DNA from: Pseudomonas farsensis
GTDB taxonomy: Bacteria > Pseudomonadota > Gammaproteobacteria > Pseudomonadales > Pseudomonadaceae
Direction: 5' to 3'
DNA: 64,000 nt
Assembly (NCBI RefSeq): GCF_014268805.2
Contig: NZ_JABWRF020000002.1
Span: 558,001 to 622,000, forward strand
The notes below the pieces were generated by a model, which was not told the origin of the DNA, ran no database searches, and worked only from the letters and a program-made list of their open reading frames with translations. Positions 60,871 to 64,000 of this stretch are shown in pieces (the first letter of the stretch is position 1; each line of letters starts with the position of its first letter). Position numbers and translations under genes: made by a program.

Positions 60871-61746
60871 CAGCTCGCCCTGTTCGGCTGCACACACCGC
60901 CAGCAGGTAGTCCCACACCACGCGCAGCCGCACCGACTTGTGCAACTCGCGGCGGGTGCAAATCCAGTAGCTGCGCTGGATGGTTTCGCTGGGCAGCACG
61001 CGTATGAGCTTCGGGTCGTTCCTGGCCATGTAGTTGGGCAGCACGGCAATACCTAGCCCGGCTTGCGCCGCCTTTTGCTGGGCGATCACGCTGGTGCTGC
61101 GAAATACCACGTTGGGTGCCCGACAGAAGCTGTTGAGCAACAGCAGCTCCTGGCTGAACAGCAGGTCATCGACATAGCCAATCCAGTTGTGCCGCGCCAG
61201 GTCTTCGCGGCTGTTGAGGGGCGGTGCGCGGTCCAGGTAGGCCTGGCTTGCATACAGCGCCAGCCGGTAGTCGGTGAGTTTGCGGGTAATCAGCAGGTCC
61301 GCGTTGGGGCGTTCGAGGTGGATGCTGATCTCGGCCTCGCGGTTGAGAATGCTCACAAACCGCGGCACCGCCACCAACTCCACCTCAAGCCCAGGGTAGC
61401 GCTCGAACAGCGCGTTCATGCGCGGAGTGAAGAACATGATGCCGATCCCCTCGGTCACCCCTAGGCGAATCTTGCCCAGCGGCGTGATGGCCTGGGTGAT
61501 TTCTTCCTGTGCCAGCAGCGCGGCGTTCTCCATGGCTTCGGCATGCTTGAGCAGTGCCTGGCCCGACGGCGTCAGTTCATAACCCTGTGCATGTTGCACG
61601 AACAGCGCGGTGCCGAGGCTTTGCTCGATGCTTTCTATATGCCGGGCTACGGTGCTGTGGGTGGTGTTCAGGCGTTTGGCGGCAGTGAGCAGCCGGCCGC
61701 TGCGCTGCAACTCGAGGAAAAACCGCAGATCATTCCAGTCAAACAT
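60859..61746 (-). CDS. LysR-family transcriptional regulator
   Basis: DNA-binding regulator of 295 residues. Start at 61746 (MFDWNDLRFFLELQRSGRLL) opens the usual winged HTH with TAAKRLNTTHSTVARHIESI and EQSLGTALFV; the frame continues to 61827 but adds a stretch without HTH fit. The C-terminal co-inducer domain includes GKIRLGVTEGIGIMFFTPRM. It diverges from the GMC oxidoreductase gene (61917), so it probably regulates that gene and the following transporter. It is convergent with the TauE gene and overlaps its last 12 nt. Confidence 0.9.
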   Translation of the reverse strand: MFDWNDLRFFLELQRSGRLLTAAKRLNTTHSTVARHIESIEQSLGTALFVQHAQGYELTPSGQALLKHAEAMENAALLAQEEITQAITPLGKIRLGVTEGIGIMFFTPRMNALFERYPGLEVELVAVPRFVSILNREAEISIHLERPNADLLITRKLTDYRLALYASQAYLDRAPPLNSREDLARHNWIGYVDDLLFSQELLLLNSFCRAPNVVFRSTSVIAQQKAAQAGLGIAVLPNYMARNDPKLIRVLPSETIQRSYWICTRRELHKSVRLRVVWDYLLAVCAAEQGELLAE

Positions 61747-61916
61747 TCGGCGTCCTTGGATGTGCAGGCAGGTCTCGGTTGCGAGGCTACCGCCCTTCTG
61801 GGCTGTTTGCGTTGTGCTAAAACGCACAACGGCTGCGCAAAATCTCGTGTTTCCTCCGCGAAATTAATCAATAAGATGGACCGGGACAAGAATAATAATC
61901 AGGCGCGAGGTTGCAC

Positions 61917-63566
61917 ATGCCATCAGCCGATTCTGTGTACGACTACGTGGTCGTAGGCGCCGGGCCCGCCGGTTGCCTGTTGGCCAACCGTTTGTCTGCG
62001 GACCCATCCTGCCGTGTCCTGCTGCTTGAAGCCGGTGGGCGCGACAACTACCCCTGGATTCACGTCCCCGTTGGTTACCTGTATTGCATTGGTAACCCAC
62101 GCACCGACTGGTGCTTCAAGACCGAGCCGCAAGCCGGCCTCAGTGGCCGTGCCCTCGGTTACCCGCGCGGCAAGGTGCTTGGCGGCTGTTCGTCGATCAA
62201 CGGCATGATCTACATGCGCGGCCAAGCGGCTGACTACGACCGTTGGGCTGAGCAAGGCAACGACGGGTGGGGGTGGAAGGATGTGCTGCCGCTGTTCAAG
62301 GCCAGCGAAAACCACTTTGCCGGTGCCAGCGACAGCCATGGCAGCGAAGGTGAATGGCGGGTCGAACAACAACGCTACAGCTGGCCGATTCTCGATGCTT
62401 TCCGTGATGCTGCCGAACAAAGCGGCATCGCCAAGATCGACGACTTCAATACCGGTGACAACGCAGGCTGTGGATACTTTCAGGTCAACCAACGCAGTGG
62501 AGTGCGTTGGAACTCGGCCAAAGCGTTCTTGCGGCCTATTCTGAAACGCCCCAATCTCACAGTGTTGACCGGTGTGCAGGTCGATCAGGTACTACTCGAC
62601 AACACCCGCGCACGTGCAGTGAAGGCTTTGTGGCAAGGCGCCTGGCACGAGTTCGACGCGCGCCGCGAAATCATCCTGTGTGCTGGCGCCCTGGGTTCGC
62701 CCGGTATTCTGCAACGCTCAGGCATCGGCCCACGGGCGCTGCTTGAGAACCTTGGCATTGGCGTTCGCCATGACATGCCTGGGGTGGGCGGCAACCTGCA
62801 AGACCACCTGCAGCTACGGCTTATCTACCAGATCCAGAACACCCGCACGCTGAACCAGATGGCTAACAGTTTGTGGGGCAAACTGGGCATGGGCCTGCGC
62901 TACGCTTACGACCGCACTGGCCCGCTGGCCATGGCACCGAGCCAGTTGGGCGCGTTCGTGCGTTCCGGCCCCGAACAGGCCTCGGCCAACTTGCAGTACC
63001 ACGTGCAACCGCTGTCGCTTGAGCGCTTCGGCGAACCCCTGCACCGCTTCCCGGCATTCACCGCGTCGGTGTGCAACTTGCGCCCGGCGAGCCGTGGGCG
63101 CATCGACATCCGGTCAGCTGACATGAACGCCGCGCCGCTGATCGACCCCAACTACTTGAGCGACCCGGCTGACCTGAAGGTTGCAGCCGACGCTATCCGC
63201 ATCACCCGGCGTATCGTTCAGGCCCCTGCCCTGTCAGCGTTCGAGCCACGCGAATACTTGCCCGGTTCTGCGCTGCAAACCGAAGAGGAACTGCACCAGG
63301 CCGCCGCGCAGATTGGCACCACCATCTTCCACCCGGTGGGCACCTGCCGCATGGGCGGTGGCGCGCTGGATGTTGTGGATAACCAGCTGCGCGTGCACGG
63401 TATCCCCGGGCTGCGGGTGGCTGACGCTTCGATCATGCCGCAGATTGTTTCCGGCAATACCTGTTCACCCACATTGATGATCGCCGAGAAGGCGGCGCAA
63501 TTGATCCTCAAGGGAGCGCATACCCAGACCCAGCTGAGCGACACCAGCGCGATACCGACGCCCTGA
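61917..63566 (+). CDS. GMC-family FAD oxidoreductase (choline/alcohol dehydrogenase type)
   Basis: Flavoprotein of 549 residues. Start ATG 61917 (MPSADSVYDYVVVGAGPAGC), with GAGG 6 nt upstream. GMC signatures: VYDYVVVGAGPAGCLLANRL, GRALGYPRGKVLGGCSSING (signature 1), GALGSPGILQRSGIGPRALL (signature 2), and a C-terminal FHPVGTCRMGGGALDVVDNQ region with the catalytic His. It acts on an alcohol, choline or similar donor; the donor is not predictable. It stands divergent from the LysR gene and upstream of an MFS transporter, which suggests a substrate-uptake and oxidation unit. Confidence 0.88.
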   Translation: MPSADSVYDYVVVGAGPAGCLLANRLSADPSCRVLLLEAGGRDNYPWIHVPVGYLYCIGNPRTDWCFKTEPQAGLSGRALGYPRGKVLGGCSSINGMIYMRGQAADYDRWAEQGNDGWGWKDVLPLFKASENHFAGASDSHGSEGEWRVEQQRYSWPILDAFRDAAEQSGIAKIDDFNTGDNAGCGYFQVNQRSGVRWNSAKAFLRPILKRPNLTVLTGVQVDQVLLDNTRARAVKALWQGAWHEFDARREIILCAGALGSPGILQRSGIGPRALLENLGIGVRHDMPGVGGNLQDHLQLRLIYQIQNTRTLNQMANSLWGKLGMGLRYAYDRTGPLAMAPSQLGAFVRSGPEQASANLQYHVQPLSLERFGEPLHRFPAFTASVCNLRPASRGRIDIRSADMNAAPLIDPNYLSDPADLKVAADAIRITRRIVQAPALSAFEPREYLPGSALQTEEELHQAAAQIGTTIFHPVGTCRMGGGALDVVDNQLRVHGIPGLRVADASIMPQIVSGNTCSPTLMIAEKAAQLILKGAHTQTQLSDTSAIPTP

Positions 63567-63663
63567 CCCGGGTGTGTGCAACACCGATGGCCTGAGGTCA
63601 AAGGCCGTCGACAGTGGAACAACAAGAATAATCACTGTGGCCTGCGGGCCGAGGACAGCAACG

Positions 63664-64000
63664 ATGTCGGACTACATCCAAGAGCAAGGCGCTGCTGCCA
63701 GCAGCGTAAGCCGCCGTGAAGAACGCAAGATCATCTTCGCGTCATCCCTCGGGACAGTGTTCGAGTGGTATGACTTTTTTCTCTATGGCGCACTGGCCGC
63801 GGTCATCAGCAAGCAGTTCTTTGCTGGCGTCAACGACACCACCGCCTTCATCTTCGCCTTGATGGCCTTTGCTGCCGGCTTCCTGGTGCGCCCGTTCGGC
63901 GCATTGGTATTCGGCCGTTTGGGCGACATGATCGGGCGCAAGTACACCTTCCTGGTCACCATTGTGCTGATGGGCCTGTCGACCTTCGCGGTCGGGTTGC
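63664..64000 (+). CDS. MFS transporter, MHS family (3' end outside window)
   Basis: Only the first 112 residues are present. They show the metabolite:H+ symporter pattern: a short cytoplasmic N-terminus (MSDYIQEQGAAASSVSRREE), then ASSLGTVFEWYDFFLYGALA and AAGFLVRPFGALVFGRLGD with the intracellular GRLGDMIGRKYTF loop. Family members take up sugar acids, shikimate, citrate, betaine and similar compounds. It lies 97 nt after the GMC oxidoreductase in the same direction, probably one operon. Confidence 0.87.
   Translation, partial: MSDYIQEQGAAASSVSRREERKIIFASSLGTVFEWYDFFLYGALAAVISKQFFAGVNDTTAFIFALMAFAAGFLVRPFGALVFGRLGDMIGRKYTFLVTIVLMGLSTFAVGL

Overview
The window is a chromosomal segment around the replication origin of a Pseudomonas of the P. 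putida group. The evidence is the gene order (atpIBEFHAGDC, parB, parA, rsmG, mnmG, mnmE, yidC, yidD, rnpA, rpmH, oriC, dnaA, dnaN, recF, gyrB), the GC-rich codon usage, P. putida-type REP elements (GTAGGAGCGGCC/GGCCGCTCCTAC) and the 16-bp parS sites. An apparent hcnABC operon (hydrogen cyanide synthase) points to a cyanogenic member such as the P. entomophila/P. mosselii branch rather than a KT2440-like strain; that placement is inference. Coding strand switches at about 52.1-52.6 kb, as expected at oriC: housekeeping genes to the left are mostly on the minus strand and those to the right on the plus strand.

Region by region. 1-6.6 kb: 3' end of uvrD, a Tim44-like protein, an SMI1/KNR4 protein, a CPA2 cation:proton antiporter, an acyl-CoA thioesterase, pdxY and a DUF3301 protein. 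6.6-10.5 kb: a probable zinc-starvation cassette (ZigA-type GTPase, DUF1826 protein and a CobW-like GTPase on the minus strand; zinc-independent GTP cyclohydrolase FolE2 diverging from them) around a Zur-box-like palindrome; folE2 also carries a perfect parS. 10.5-13.8 kb: a DUF3617 protein, cardiolipin synthase and cyclopropane fatty acid synthase. 13.9-16.9 kb: hcnABC with an ANR-type box and an RsmA/E-type motif at the ribosome binding site. 17.3-27.1 kb: hexuronate uptake and oxidation (OprD-type porin, uronate dehydrogenase, SMP-30 lactonase, DctPQM TRAP transporter, DMT exporter-like protein, aldose epimerase, MFS transporter), with related TACGACRA motifs in front of three transcription units.

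27.1-31.8 kb is the least conserved part, just downstream of glmS (the usual Tn7-type hotspot): a membrane-anchored hypothetical protein, DUF1348 and TetR genes, a secreted HSL-type esterase and several small unrecognised ORFs. 31.8-36.1 kb: glmS, a DeoR-type regulator and glmU. 36.1-43.3 kb: the complete F1Fo ATP synthase operon. 43.4-52.05 kb: parB, parA, rsmG, mnmG, a DnaA-box-rich AT-rich gap, mnmE, yidC, yidD, rnpA and rpmH. 52.05-52.65 kb is oriC proper, with five perfect DnaA boxes. 52.65-58.9 kb: dnaA, dnaN, recF and gyrB. 58.9-64 kb: a persulfide-dioxygenase-like hydrolase with a TauE/SafE permease, then a LysR regulator divergent from a GMC oxidoreductase and the start of an MHS-type MFS transporter.

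The most notable signals are the regulatory architecture of hcnABC, the two oriC-like gaps, the four parS sites, the shared promoter/operator layout of the uronate genes, and the Zur-type cassette. I did not find a convincingly new type of biological system.
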